A stretch of DNA of 14,386 nucleotides from Calditrichota bacterium (GTDB taxonomy: Bacteria > Calditrichota > Calditrichia > Calditrichales > Calditrichaceae), in assembly GCA_024278715.1 (NCBI GenBank), contig JAJRSN010000157.1, positions 1-14,386 of the forward strand, read 5' to 3'. Position 1 is the stretch's first letter, and every line of letters starts with the position of its first letter. This document shows positions 7,390 through 14,386 of this stretch, piece by piece. The position numbers and the translations under genes are program-made. Below the pieces are notes generated by a model that saw nothing but the letters and a program-made list of their open reading frames with translations, was not told the origin of the DNA and searched no databases.

Positions 7390-8032
7390 CGACTTTCTCC
7401 TTTTTAGAATGATCTTCGTGTGTGATAATGTGATATCCCCCGATCATGCTTTTAAAGTTACTTGCGGGAGTGTGACCGGTAGTTCCTAAATAAATATGAC
7501 CGATTGTGAAAAGCGTTAAAAAATAAGCGGCTACGGTATGTAAAATTGCCATTGGGAATAAACCGTCAAAACCTAAAAATTTATCCGGCGCATATTCGGG
7601 AAATAATAAAAACAAACCGCTAATAATCAGAATGGGCATGAAAACAAACATGACCAAAATATAGGTTACTTGCTGTAATGGATTGAATTTACTTTTTTCA
7701 TCAGGATTAAAAGGATGAGGCTCTCCTTTGAAAATTCCAAACAAATAATAACGGGTTTGCAGATATAAACGATTTGGAAGACCTCTGAATCGAGGTAGAT
7801 AGTATCTCCCGTTCCAGGTAAATAAATTGCTGATTAAAAAGTCAAGATACATAAAAACCAACAAGATACCGCCGGTATTATGGATCAAACGCGCTGTTTT
7901 AAAAGGAATAAACGGATTATCCAGACCGGAATAATGCATGCTGATTCCGGTTAAAATTAATAAAATATACAAAGTTGCGTTTGTCCAGTGCCAAACGCGG
8001 AGCCAAAGAGGATATAAATACAGCTTTTTCAT
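7379..8032 (-). CDS. Membrane cytochrome b, b561 / hydrogenase-type superfamily
   Basis: This 217-residue protein has about four membrane segments (around residues 17-36, 50-70, 121-144 and 158-183), with a long polar loop (about 72-118) between the second and third. Likely haem b ligands are H15, H51, H165 and H179, as in thiosulfate reductase, formate dehydrogenase and hydrogenase b subunits. Such proteins move electrons between the quinone pool and a periplasmic partner. Here the partners are the multihaem cytochromes on both sides, so quinol oxidation feeding them is the likely role (inference). The start at 8032 is chosen over ATG 8059. Its ATG overlaps the upstream stop as ATGA, and AAGGAGA lies eight bases before it. 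The longer version would overlap the upstream gene by 31 bases and has no good ribosome-binding site. Confidence 0.9.
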   Translation of the reverse strand: MKKLYLYPLWLRVWHWTNATLYILLILTGISMHYSGLDNPFIPFKTARLIHNTGGILLVFMYLDFLISNLFTWNGRYYLPRFRGLPNRLYLQTRYYLFGIFKGEPHPFNPDEKSKFNPLQQVTYILVMFVFMPILIISGLFLLFPEYAPDKFLGFDGLFPMAILHTVAAYFLTLFTIGHIYLGTTGHTPASNFKSMIGGYHIITHEDHSKKEKVDEG

Positions 8033-8955
8033 CTCAACTTTCTCCTTGTCGCTAACCATCTTCCGATTCCGTGTCCTAAAATGCCTGCTAACATTAGCAG
8101 AAAAATTAGAACGCTTAATCGATCAATGAATGGGTCACGGGTCATTCCGATTACATAAGGCGAGTTGTACGCAAGGGTTTTAAAAAAACCGAATTTTTGC
8201 CTGCTTTCTTTTGACCGAAAACGATAAAGCTTTGAAAATAAGATAGAGTTCTTATTATGGCAGGTTTCGCAATTTTTTAATGCCTTTTCCGCCGGAAGAA
8301 TTTCGTGCGAATAAACGTCTCCCATAGCCGGAGTATGACATTCAATACAGCGAACGGATTTCCAGTGTAATCGAGGCTTGGGAAGCCATTTATGCGCAGT
8401 TATAAGATCGTGGTAAGGTTCGTTGGTCAGTTTTGATAATTGCACGGGAGCATCATGACACGACAGACAAATTATGTTGTCTTCTGCTACCATCTTTTTG
8501 GGAATTGCCTCGTTAAATGTGGTTTTAAATTCATGAGGATCATGACAGGAAAAACAACTAAATTTATCGCCAAATTTCAAATGATGAACGCTCTCTTTAA
8601 ATTCCTCCTCCCTCTGCTGGAAATGAAACTTTTTAAATTCCGATGCCTCATGGCACTGGGTACAATACAAATTTTCTTCTTTTACAGATTGTGAATGAGG
8701 ATATTGTAAAAAACCTTTTTCCGTATGACAATCAGTACAATTTAAGTCGGCATGATTGGAGTGATTAAATTTTGTCGAATCCACGAACAAACTAACGATG
8801 GCATTGGTGGTTGAATCTCTGTATGAAAGAGTTCTCATGCCGTGACAACGTAGGCAGAACCGGTTCGGCGCATCATGGTCGGCGGCAATGAGTATCGGGA
8901 TGTCAGAAAATAATAAAAATAGAAATAAGAATAATAGTTTGTGTTTTATTCTCAT
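8029..8955 (-). CDS. Heptahaem cytochrome c with C-terminal membrane anchor
   Basis: This 308-residue protein has seven CXXCH motifs, starting at residues 34, 73, 98, 134, 163, 203 and 229. It has a hydrophobic signal peptide (about 6-24, cleavage plausible near AADHD) and a C-terminal membrane helix (about 280-298) followed by a basic end (ATRRKLR). The haem domain would therefore sit in the periplasm, tethered to the inner membrane. It probably relays electrons between the cytochrome b encoded next and the octahaem protein (inference). No specific named family is recognised beyond multihaem cytochromes of the NrfB/DmsE-like class. GAGG lies shortly before ATG 8955, and 23 bases separate it from the MerR gene. 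Its stop overlaps the next start as ATGA. Confidence 0.88.
   Translation of the reverse strand: MRIKHKLLFLFLFLLFSDIPILIAADHDAPNRFCLRCHGMRTLSYRDSTTNAIVSLFVDSTKFNHSNHADLNCTDCHTEKGFLQYPHSQSVKEENLYCTQCHEASEFKKFHFQQREEEFKESVHHLKFGDKFSCFSCHDPHEFKTTFNEAIPKKMVAEDNIICLSCHDAPVQLSKLTNEPYHDLITAHKWLPKPRLHWKSVRCIECHTPAMGDVYSHEILPAEKALKNCETCHNKNSILFSKLYRFRSKESRQKFGFFKTLAYNSPYVIGMTRDPFIDRLSVLIFLLMLAGILGHGIGRWLATRRKLR
8041..8047 (-). promoter_or_regulatory. Ribosome-binding site fixing the cytochrome b start
   Basis: AAGGAGA on the minus strand lies eight bases before ATG 8032 and inside the end of the seven-haem cytochrome gene. It decides between the two possible starts of the cytochrome b gene and suggests translational coupling. 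Confidence 0.7.
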
Positions 8956-8978
8956 CGTAAATCCTCACCATTTGCGGT

Positions 8979-9422
8979 TTAATCCTTTATATGTTCCTTT
9001 ATTGAATCTTTAATTTTGTCGCAGAAATAGGGACCGCGGTAAATAGGGCAAGAATAACAATCTTTATTGGCGCAGATCTTCGGTCTGTCGGCTAAAGACC
9101 AACACGGACCTTCGCTGGTGGTGTATGCCGGGCATGATTCGTAAATCTCTTTTTTGCATTCAGAAAACATAATCCAGCATGGCTGCATAGAAAGGATTTT
9201 TTTAATCCCTCCGATGTTGAGCTTTTCTTCAATAATCATTTTCCGAATGCATCGAATCCTCTCAATATCCCATTTTGATAGCATCCGCCTTCCGGATTCA
9301 TTTTTTTTCAGAATGATTAATCCGGATCTCTCGTAAAGCCGGATGGTGTGCACACTGATTTTTAACATCCGTGCGGCAACACCGATCGGGAAAATTTGTT
9401 CATCCGAAGTTACAAAGTCCAT
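8979..9422 (-). CDS. MerR-family regulator with cysteine-rich C-terminal domain
   Basis: The 147-residue protein opens with a MerR winged helix-turn-helix (about residues 11-78: FPIGVAARMLKISVHTIRLYERSGLI, shown here only as its key features I13-G14, R28-Y30, E31-R32, G34-L35). The C-terminal part is not the usual coiled coil and ligand domain. It holds eight cysteines at 82, 89, 97, 107, 117, 122, 125 and 134, including two CW pairs and the words SCPAY and SCPIY. Such a set could bind zinc, an Fe-S cluster or a redox or NO signal. It resembles the small 'two-CW' cysteine modules remembered from sediment bacteria. It is first in the operon with the multihaem cytochromes, so it probably regulates them and itself, through the palindromes just upstream. 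Confidence 0.88.
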   Translation of the reverse strand: MDFVTSDEQIFPIGVAARMLKISVHTIRLYERSGLIILKKNESGRRMLSKWDIERIRCIRKMIIEEKLNIGGIKKILSMQPCWIMFSECKKEIYESCPAYTTSEGPCWSLADRPKICANKDCYSCPIYRGPYFCDKIKDSIKEHIKD

Positions 9423-9432
9423 TTACCTACCC

Positions 9433-9471
9433 ATATTTTAAAATATATTTAAACCTATATTTTAAAATATA
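9433..9471. promoter_or_regulatory. Two AT-rich palindromes upstream of the MerR gene, candidate operators
   Basis: ATATTTTAAAATAT (9433-9446) and TATATTTTAAAATATA (9456-9471) are perfect palindromes with centres 24 bases apart. They lie 11 to 49 bases upstream of the MerR-gene start, inside its probable promoter. MerR proteins bind palindromes between promoter elements and usually regulate their own operon. The all-A/T composition also means they could simply be promoter-like DNA. No other copy is seen in the window. Confidence 0.5.
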
Positions 9472-9659
9472 ACACCACAATTCATTTACTTCAAATAAAA
9501 TTGGAGTTCTAATCGTAATTTTCAGCAGAATTTTTGTAAATCGACGGAACGCCGGATTTCTGAGACTTTCAACTGAAGGAAACTTAGAATATTTGTTAAT
9601 GGTTTATTTTAATAATTAAGATCAGGCGGCTATTCCGGAAATTTCGTTAATTAAAAGTT

Positions 9660-9688
9660 TTGATACTATTTTATTTTTTGATTAACTT
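9660..9688 (+). promoter_or_regulatory. Weak candidate promoter of the SNF2 gene
   Basis: TTGATA (9660-9665) and TAACTT (9683-9688) are 17 bases apart, about 30 bases before the start codon. The -10 match is poor. The rest of the 294-base gap between the divergent genes (9423-9716) is AT-rich and holds only the palindromes near the MerR gene. Confidence 0.2.
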
Positions 9689-9716
9689 TTAAAATTTAAT
9701 TAAAGGATGAATTGGA

Positions 9717-12700
9717 GTGTTTTTCGACGAAAGATCAATTAAAGAAATAAGCTCTGCGGCAATTGTTAAAAGAGGTCGTGATTATTTTAATCAGGGAAGA
9801 GTGGAAATATTAGAACTGTCGGATGATAATGTTTTAGCCAAAGTGTATGGAAGTTATGAATATGAGGTAAGTTTAGTTAAAAAGGGAAAGGCTATACTTT
9901 ATTATTGCGATTGTCCTTATCCGTTTTTGTGTAAACATATCGTAGCCACAATGCTCGCCGTAAATGAGCGCGAAATTACAAAAAATCTCCCTGTTAAGGA
10001 TTGGAAGAAATTTTTTGAATATTTAAACGAAACCGAAAATAAAGAGGATAACAAAAGATCAAAAATGGTATTTTTTTTAGCATTGGAAAAAAACAGATGG
10101 AGCATTCGCCCGATTCTCTATTATGTAAAAAAGGACGGGAATTTGGGTCGAAGATTATCTTTTAGCTCTTATGATCCTAATGATAAACGGTTGAACCTAA
10201 CCTCTTCGGAAAAATTGGTTGTAAAATATCTGGAAGATTACTACTACAATTATTCATATTTCGACTATGGATCCGAAATGGGACAGCTTTTATTATTACT
10301 CAAAAATAGCATGGTTTTTTTGGAAGATGACTTAAAGGATCCTGTCTCGTTTTATCCGAATGATGTGGATTTAACGTTTGAAGTCGAGAAGAATCAGGAA
10401 GATTACCGCCTGTCGCTTTTTCTGAAAGACGGCGAGAAAAGAATCGCAAAGATTAACCACGAATTCAAATTACTTACTTCGGGATATGTCCATTTTTACA
10501 AAGATAAAACCATTTATTCTGTAAAACAGAATTTGTCTGAATCTTACATTTTACCGTTTACTGGGGTAAAAGAAGGGATTTCAATTCCCGAAAAGGAATT
10601 TAATGATTTTGTAACGTTGCTTTTTCCAAAACTCATTTCAGCCGGAGCGGATGTAATATTGCCCGAAGAAATTAAGGTTACGGATGTGGAAGAATTGAAC
10701 AACAAATACCTTTATCTTAGCGAAAATAACGGGGAGCTGCGCGTTTATTTAAAATTCGGATATTCGGACGAGGGAATAGAAGTAAACGCCTTTCCTTTTC
10801 AGAAATTTCAGATTATTGCGAAGGGTAAAAAGCTTTATAAGGTGATTCGGCAAAAAAGCGCTGAGAATTTATGGATCGAATTTTTGCGGGAAAACGGTCT
10901 TGAGAAGAACATTGACGATTTTATTTTAAAAAAGAAAATCAATCCCATCGACTGGTTGCTCGATGTTCTGCCGGTTTTTGCCGAAAAAGGCTTTCAGATT
11001 TTTGGCGAAGACAAATTGGACAAATTAAAAATTCGCCGCAGCACGCCTAAAATCATCTCCAGAGTTTCATCGGGAATCGATTGGTTCGATTTAAGCGTGG
11101 AAATCGATTTTGACGGATTGCGTGTCTCCTATTTCGAAATCATGGAGTCTTTGCGCAAGAAGAAAAAATACATCCGCCTGAATGACGGAAGCACGGTTCG
11201 GCTTGACGAAAGTATTCTCGAGCGGTTAGGATTGATTTCTCATTTTGCGCATGCCGATTCCAAAGAGAAAACTTTAAAACTTTCCAGAACGCAGGCTTTG
11301 CTTGTCGAACAGATTTTAAAGTCCTCGTCCAAAGCCGAATCGGATGACGCCTTTAAAAAACAGATTAAAAAGTTCAGAAAATTTAAAGAGATCAAACCGC
11401 AGGAAATTCCCAAAGGCTTTAAAGGAAAGCTGCGCCCCTATCAAAAAGCGGGGTACGACTGGCTGTGCTTTTTGAATGAGTACGGATTCGGCGGATGTCT
11501 GGCTGATGATATGGGGTTGGGAAAAACTGTTCAGACTCTGGCGCTTTTGCAACGGGAGAAAAACAGAAAAAAAGGGACGAGTTTAATTATTGCCCCCACA
11601 TCGGTGCTTCCCAACTGGGAGCGAGAAGCTCAGCGGTTTACGCCAGAGCTTAAAGTACTGGTGCATTCGGGAATGGATCGTGTAAAAAGCAGCGATCATT
11701 TCAGAAAATTTGATTTGGTGGTGACTTCGTACGGTTTGTTGCGACGGGATTTCGAATATTTTCAAAAGGTGCGGTTCAATTATGTGATTTTGGATGAATC
11801 GCAAAAAATCAAGAATCCACATTCGATATCCGCCAGAACCGCATGGAATATACGCGCAAAGCGCCGCCTTGTTTTAACCGGCACTCCAATTGAAAATAAT
11901 CTTAGCGAGCTCTGGTCGCAGTTCCAGTTTATTAATCCGGGAATGCTCGGAAAACTTGACGCCTTCCAGAAATATTATGCTAAAGCCATCGAGCGGGAAG
12001 GCGATCGGGAAAAAGCCGATCAATTGAAAAAATTAATTTATCCTTTTATTTTAAGAAGGAGCAAAGAAGAGGTCATTAAAGAATTACCTCCAAAGGTGGA
12101 AAACATTCTTTATTGCCAGATGGATGAATGGCAGGAAAAAGAATATGAAAAATGGCGCGATTTTTACAGGGCGCAAATTCTGGAGCAAATCAATCAAAAA
12201 GGATTAAACCGTTCAAAAATGAAAGTTTTGGAAGGCTTAACCCGTTTGCGCCAGTTGAGCATCCATCCGGCAATGGTCGATTCCGACTACGATAAATCCT
12301 CCGGAAAATTCGATGCCCTGTGGGACCTTCTGGAAGACATCCTGAGCGAACGGCATAAGGTTCTTGTCTTTTCTCAATTTGTTAAAGCGCTTACAATTGT
12401 ACGCAATAAACTGGATTCTCAAAAAACTCCCTACGCCTATCTTGACGGCAGAACAAGAAAACGCCAGCAGATAATCGATCAGTTCCAGAACGATCCGGAT
12501 ATTCCTATTTTCCTGATTTCTTTAAAAGCCGGGGGATTGGGTTTGAATTTAACCGCCGCCGATTATGTGGTGCACATCGATCCCTGGTGGAATCCGGCTG
12601 TTGAAAATCAAGCCACTGACCGGACGCACCGCATCGGTCAGAATAAAAAAGTCTTTGTCTATAAAATGATTACAAAAGATACGGTCGAAGAGAAGATTCT

Positions 12701-12806
12701 TGAACTTCAGAACAAAAAGAAGCGCTTAGCCGATGAATTGATCAGCATGGATTCCGCTTTCTTTAAGGTCTTAACGCAAAAAGATATCGAGCATCTGTTT
12801 ACTTAA
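9717..12806 (+). CDS. SWIM zinc-finger and SNF2-family helicase-like ATPase
   Basis: This 1029-residue protein belongs to the bacterial SWI2/SNF2 ATPases, which translocate on double-stranded DNA and remodel protein-DNA complexes. The SWIM zinc site is C64-x-C66-x5-C72-x-H74. A long middle region (about 100-560) is not recognisable by eye. The helicase core starts near LRPYQKAGYDWL. Walker A is GLGKT (600-604), motif II is DESQ (693-696), motif III is TGTP (721-724), and motif VI is QATDRTHRIGQ (965-975). GTG 9717 is the only usable start, because a stop codon (9708-9710) precedes it in frame and AAAGGA (9702-9707) lies nine bases upstream. It is divergent from the MerR gene and 111 bases before a phosphoesterase gene. 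Its job is unknown; DNA repair or transcription recycling are family-level guesses. Confidence 0.93.
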   Translation: MFFDERSIKEISSAAIVKRGRDYFNQGRVEILELSDDNVLAKVYGSYEYEVSLVKKGKAILYYCDCPYPFLCKHIVATMLAVNEREITKNLPVKDWKKFFEYLNETENKEDNKRSKMVFFLALEKNRWSIRPILYYVKKDGNLGRRLSFSSYDPNDKRLNLTSSEKLVVKYLEDYYYNYSYFDYGSEMGQLLLLLKNSMVFLEDDLKDPVSFYPNDVDLTFEVEKNQEDYRLSLFLKDGEKRIAKINHEFKLLTSGYVHFYKDKTIYSVKQNLSESYILPFTGVKEGISIPEKEFNDFVTLLFPKLISAGADVILPEEIKVTDVEELNNKYLYLSENNGELRVYLKFGYSDEGIEVNAFPFQKFQIIAKGKKLYKVIRQKSAENLWIEFLRENGLEKNIDDFILKKKINPIDWLLDVLPVFAEKGFQIFGEDKLDKLKIRRSTPKIISRVSSGIDWFDLSVEIDFDGLRVSYFEIMESLRKKKKYIRLNDGSTVRLDESILERLGLISHFAHADSKEKTLKLSRTQALLVEQILKSSSKAESDDAFKKQIKKFRKFKEIKPQEIPKGFKGKLRPYQKAGYDWLCFLNEYGFGGCLADDMGLGKTVQTLALLQREKNRKKGTSLIIAPTSVLPNWEREAQRFTPELKVLVHSGMDRVKSSDHFRKFDLVVTSYGLLRRDFEYFQKVRFNYVILDESQKIKNPHSISARTAWNIRAKRRLVLTGTPIENNLSELWSQFQFINPGMLGKLDAFQKYYAKAIEREGDREKADQLKKLIYPFILRRSKEEVIKELPPKVENILYCQMDEWQEKEYEKWRDFYRAQILEQINQKGLNRSKMKVLEGLTRLRQLSIHPAMVDSDYDKSSGKFDALWDLLEDILSERHKVLVFSQFVKALTIVRNKLDSQKTPYAYLDGRTRKRQQIIDQFQNDPDIPIFLISLKAGGLGLNLTAADYVVHIDPWWNPAVENQATDRTHRIGQNKKVFVYKMITKDTVEEKILELQNKKKRLADELISMDSAFFKVLTQKDIEHLFT

Positions 12807-12917
12807 TCCGGAGAGATTTCTGCGGGAGTCCGCTCAATCGGCAGTTTAATGAAGTTAAGATTCTGCGGATTGTTCGGTAAAATTGCATTCGGAATGATCC
12901 AAGGTTATTTTTAAGTC

Positions 12918-13793
12918 ATGCGTATTTGGATTATTTCGGACATTCACGTCGATTACCGGGAAAATCGACGGTGGATTGAGGAGATTTCCGGTGTTGACTA
13001 CAAAGATGATATCCTCATTCTTGCGGGAGACGTAAGCCATAATTTTGATTTGCTCCGGCAGAGTCTGGTGAAATTAAGAGAGAAATTTTACCGTCTCTTT
13101 TTTGTTCCGGGCAATCACGATTTATGGGTACGGGATCATTTTTATCGGGATTCACTGGATAAGTTTAAGGCGATTATTCGTTTTTGCAATGAAACGGATA
13201 TTGACGTGCAGCCCAAAAGTTTTAATTATTCTTCAAAAGAAAAAATTTTGCTCGTCCCGCTTTTTTCGTGGTACCAATTACCCGAAGAAGAAGGCAGCCT
13301 CTATCTTTTTAAACCCGGCGAAGACTCTGATAATCGGATGTGGAGCGATAATTATTTTGTTCGCTGGCCCGACAGCGGCTTTCAACCAGCGTCCTATTTT
13401 TATTCTTACAATAAGCGATTGATAAAATCCAACGTTGGAAGCAGGGTTATTACTTTCAGCCATTTTTTACCGAGGCAGGAAGTGATGTTTTCCGAAAACC
13501 GGACGCTTGACCGCGAGCGACTGAAAAAATACGATCGTTCTCCGCAGTTTAATTTCAGCCGTGTCGCCGGTTCTTTTATTATTGAAAAGCAACTGCGCTT
13601 ACTTGGTTCTGCCGTTCACGTTTACGGTCATCAGCACATCAATCGCGATCGTTTTATTGACGGCATCCGCTATGTGTCGCATTGTCTGGGCTATCCCGAC
13701 GAGCGCAGGAGAGGAGCGGTGCGCGGAATTGAACAGGGTCTTAAGTGTATTTGGGATGGCGGAATGCGTGAGGAGCAAGAAAGTGACGAGTGA
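12918..13793 (+). CDS. Calcineurin-like metallophosphoesterase
   Basis: The 291-residue protein has the full two-metal phosphoesterase set: SDIH (D8, H10), AGD (D38), GNHD (N66, H67), a histidine in the SHFLPR segment and GHQH (237-240). It probably cleaves a phosphomono- or diester, but the substrate cannot be told. There is no signal peptide, so it is cytoplasmic. The ribosome-binding site is weak (AAGG at 12901-12904, 13 bases from the ATG). It follows the SNF2 gene on the same strand after 111 bases without a clear terminator, so co-transcription is possible. The last residues (ESDE) and the stop codon lie in the first words of the repeat array, so the natural C-terminus may have been altered by the repeat. 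Confidence 0.9.
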   Translation: MRIWIISDIHVDYRENRRWIEEISGVDYKDDILILAGDVSHNFDLLRQSLVKLREKFYRLFFVPGNHDLWVRDHFYRDSLDKFKAIIRFCNETDIDVQPKSFNYSSKEKILLVPLFSWYQLPEEEGSLYLFKPGEDSDNRMWSDNYFVRWPDSGFQPASYFYSYNKRLIKSNVGSRVITFSHFLPRQEVMFSENRTLDRERLKKYDRSPQFNFSRVAGSFIIEKQLRLLGSAVHVYGHQHINRDRFIDGIRYVSHCLGYPDERRRGAVRGIEQGLKCIWDGGMREEQESDE

Positions 13794-13795
13794 CA

Positions 13796-14035
13796 AGTGA
13801 CGAGTGACAAAGTGACAAAGTGACAAAGTGACGAGGAGAATGTCGTGATGCGTGACAAGTAAGACAAAATAGAAAAGACAAAATAAAAAATAAAAAACTA
13901 TCAGAAAGCAGAATGCAGAAAGCCGTTAAGCTGGTTTGACGTGCTGGAGAAGCCGCTTAACGCTTAACGCTTAACGAATCATCGACAAAGACGTGATGCG
14001 TAATGCGTGACGAGTAACAGAGTGACGAGTAACAG
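13796..14035 (+). repeat. Repeat unit 1 of the right-hand array
   Basis: This unit is 240 bases long. Its first 74 bases (13796-13869) are identical to 14036-14109. It contains a doubled gtgacgagtaacaga word at its end (14007-14036) that units 2 and 3 lack. Confidence 0.85.
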
Positions 14036-14248
14036 AGTGACGAGTGACAAAGTGACAAAGTGACAAAGTGACGAGGAGAATGTCGTGATGCGTGACAAGT
14101 AAGACAAAAGACAAAATAGAAAAGACAAAATAAAAAATAAAAAAACTATCAGAAAGCAGAATGCGGAAAGCCGTTCCGCTGGTTTGACTTGATGGGGGGC
14201 TGGAGAAGCCGCTTAACGCTTAACGCTTAACGAATTAGCGACAAAGAC
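14036..14248 (+). repeat. Repeat unit 2 of the right-hand array
   Basis: Against unit 1 it has one extra heptad (aaaagac) and one extra A in the A-rich part, ccgttccgctgg in place of ccgttaagctgg, and a short insert gatggggggc before the ggagaagccgcttaac word (14202-14217). Confidence 0.85.
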
Positions 14249-14386
14249 GTGATGCGTGATGCATGACAAGTAAGACAAATGACAAAAGACAAAATAGAAA
14301 AGACAAAATAAAAAATAAAAAACTATCAGAAAGCAGAATGCGGAAAGCCGTTCCGCTGGTTTGACGTGCTGGAGAAGCCGCTTAAC
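14249..14386 (+). repeat. Repeat unit 3 of the right-hand array, cut by the window end
   Basis: It lacks the gtgacaaag block. From 14249 to 14346 it can be read as 14 successive 7-base words without a break, for example gtgatgc at 14249 and 14256, aaaagac at 14284 and 14298, and aaaataa at 14305 and 14312. Confidence 0.85.

Larger units (their letters stand above)
13782..14386 (+). repeat. Higher-order array of heptad-rich repeats
   Basis: About 600 bases without a gene, made of three related units. Each unit runs in order through gtgacaaag words, gtgatgc and gacaagt, A-rich agacaaa/aaaataa heptads, actatcagaaagcagaatgc, a ttgacgtgctggagaagcc block, cgcttaa heptads and gacaaagacgtgatgc. Much of the array parses as 7-base words, and length differences between units are often whole heptads. 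The window stops exactly at the end of the word ggagaagccgcttaac (14371-14386), which may reflect an assembly break in the repeat. There are no unique spacers of fixed length and no cas genes, so it is not a CRISPR array. Confidence 0.9.

Noticed and set aside
8033..8059. Upstream start for the minus-strand cytochrome b
   Set aside because: ATG 8032 has AAGGAGA at the right distance and an ATGA overlap with the preceding stop; ATG 8059 has neither.
11793..11804. DESQ in place of DEAQ/DEAH in the SNF2 motif II as a sign of inactivity
   Set aside because: The acidic pair needed for Mg-ATP hydrolysis is present, and a serine at the third place is compatible with activity in bacterial SNF2 proteins.
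12822..12833. Terminator after the SNF2 gene
   Set aside because: GCGG-GAGT-CCGC is only a four-pair stem and no T tract follows.
13782..14386. CRISPR array
   Set aside because: Units are about 138 to 240 bases, the repeated words adjoin without unique spacers of equal size, and no cas gene is present.

Overview
The window reads as bacterial accessory DNA of low to moderate GC content from a Gram-negative respirer. This rests on a Tat-exported hydrogenase, periplasmic multihaem cytochromes and two membrane cytochromes b. The gene mix and the style of intergenic repeats would fit the Fibrobacteres-Chlorobi-Bacteroidetes side of the tree, for example a Calditrichota-like lineage, but that is an impression and the sequence does not prove it.

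Layout. Positions 1-1128 carry no convincing gene. They hold several families of degenerate short-period repeats and the upstream region of the first operon. Positions 1129-5136 (+) are a compact hya-type operon: [NiFe]-hydrogenase small subunit, large subunit, cytochrome b anchor and maturation protease. The large subunit is broken by a one-base frameshift near 3365, consistent with one missing A. The small subunit carries the six-cysteine proximal-cluster signature of O2-tolerant hydrogenases. A bidirectional terminator (5185-5210) separates it from a convergent operon on the minus strand (9422 down to 5212). That operon encodes a MerR regulator with a cysteine-rich tail, a seven-haem cytochrome c, a b561-type cytochrome b and an eight-haem cytochrome c of the octahaem tetrathionate reductase (OTR) type. 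Overlapping stops and starts suggest coupled translation. Two AT-rich palindromes lie just upstream of the MerR gene. On the plus strand follow a SWIM/SNF2 helicase-like protein (9717-12806) and a metallophosphoesterase (12918-13793). The last 600 bases are a repeat array of three related units built largely from 7-base words, and the phosphoesterase stop codon lies inside it. The same repeat words occur in the same orientation in the left 800 bases.

How the parts may work together (inference): the hydrogenase would oxidise H2 in the periplasm and pass electrons through HyaC to the quinone pool. The minus-strand cytochrome b could draw electrons from quinol and feed them to the seven-haem and eight-haem cytochromes, which would reduce an oxidised nitrogen or sulfur compound or another acceptor. 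The pairing would make an H2-driven respiratory chain. The MerR-like protein, with eight cysteines in its C-terminal region, could sense a metal, redox or nitrosative signal. The most interesting unit is this regulator-cytochrome operon, because its substrate cannot be read from the sequence. The repeat family flanking the segment is the second.
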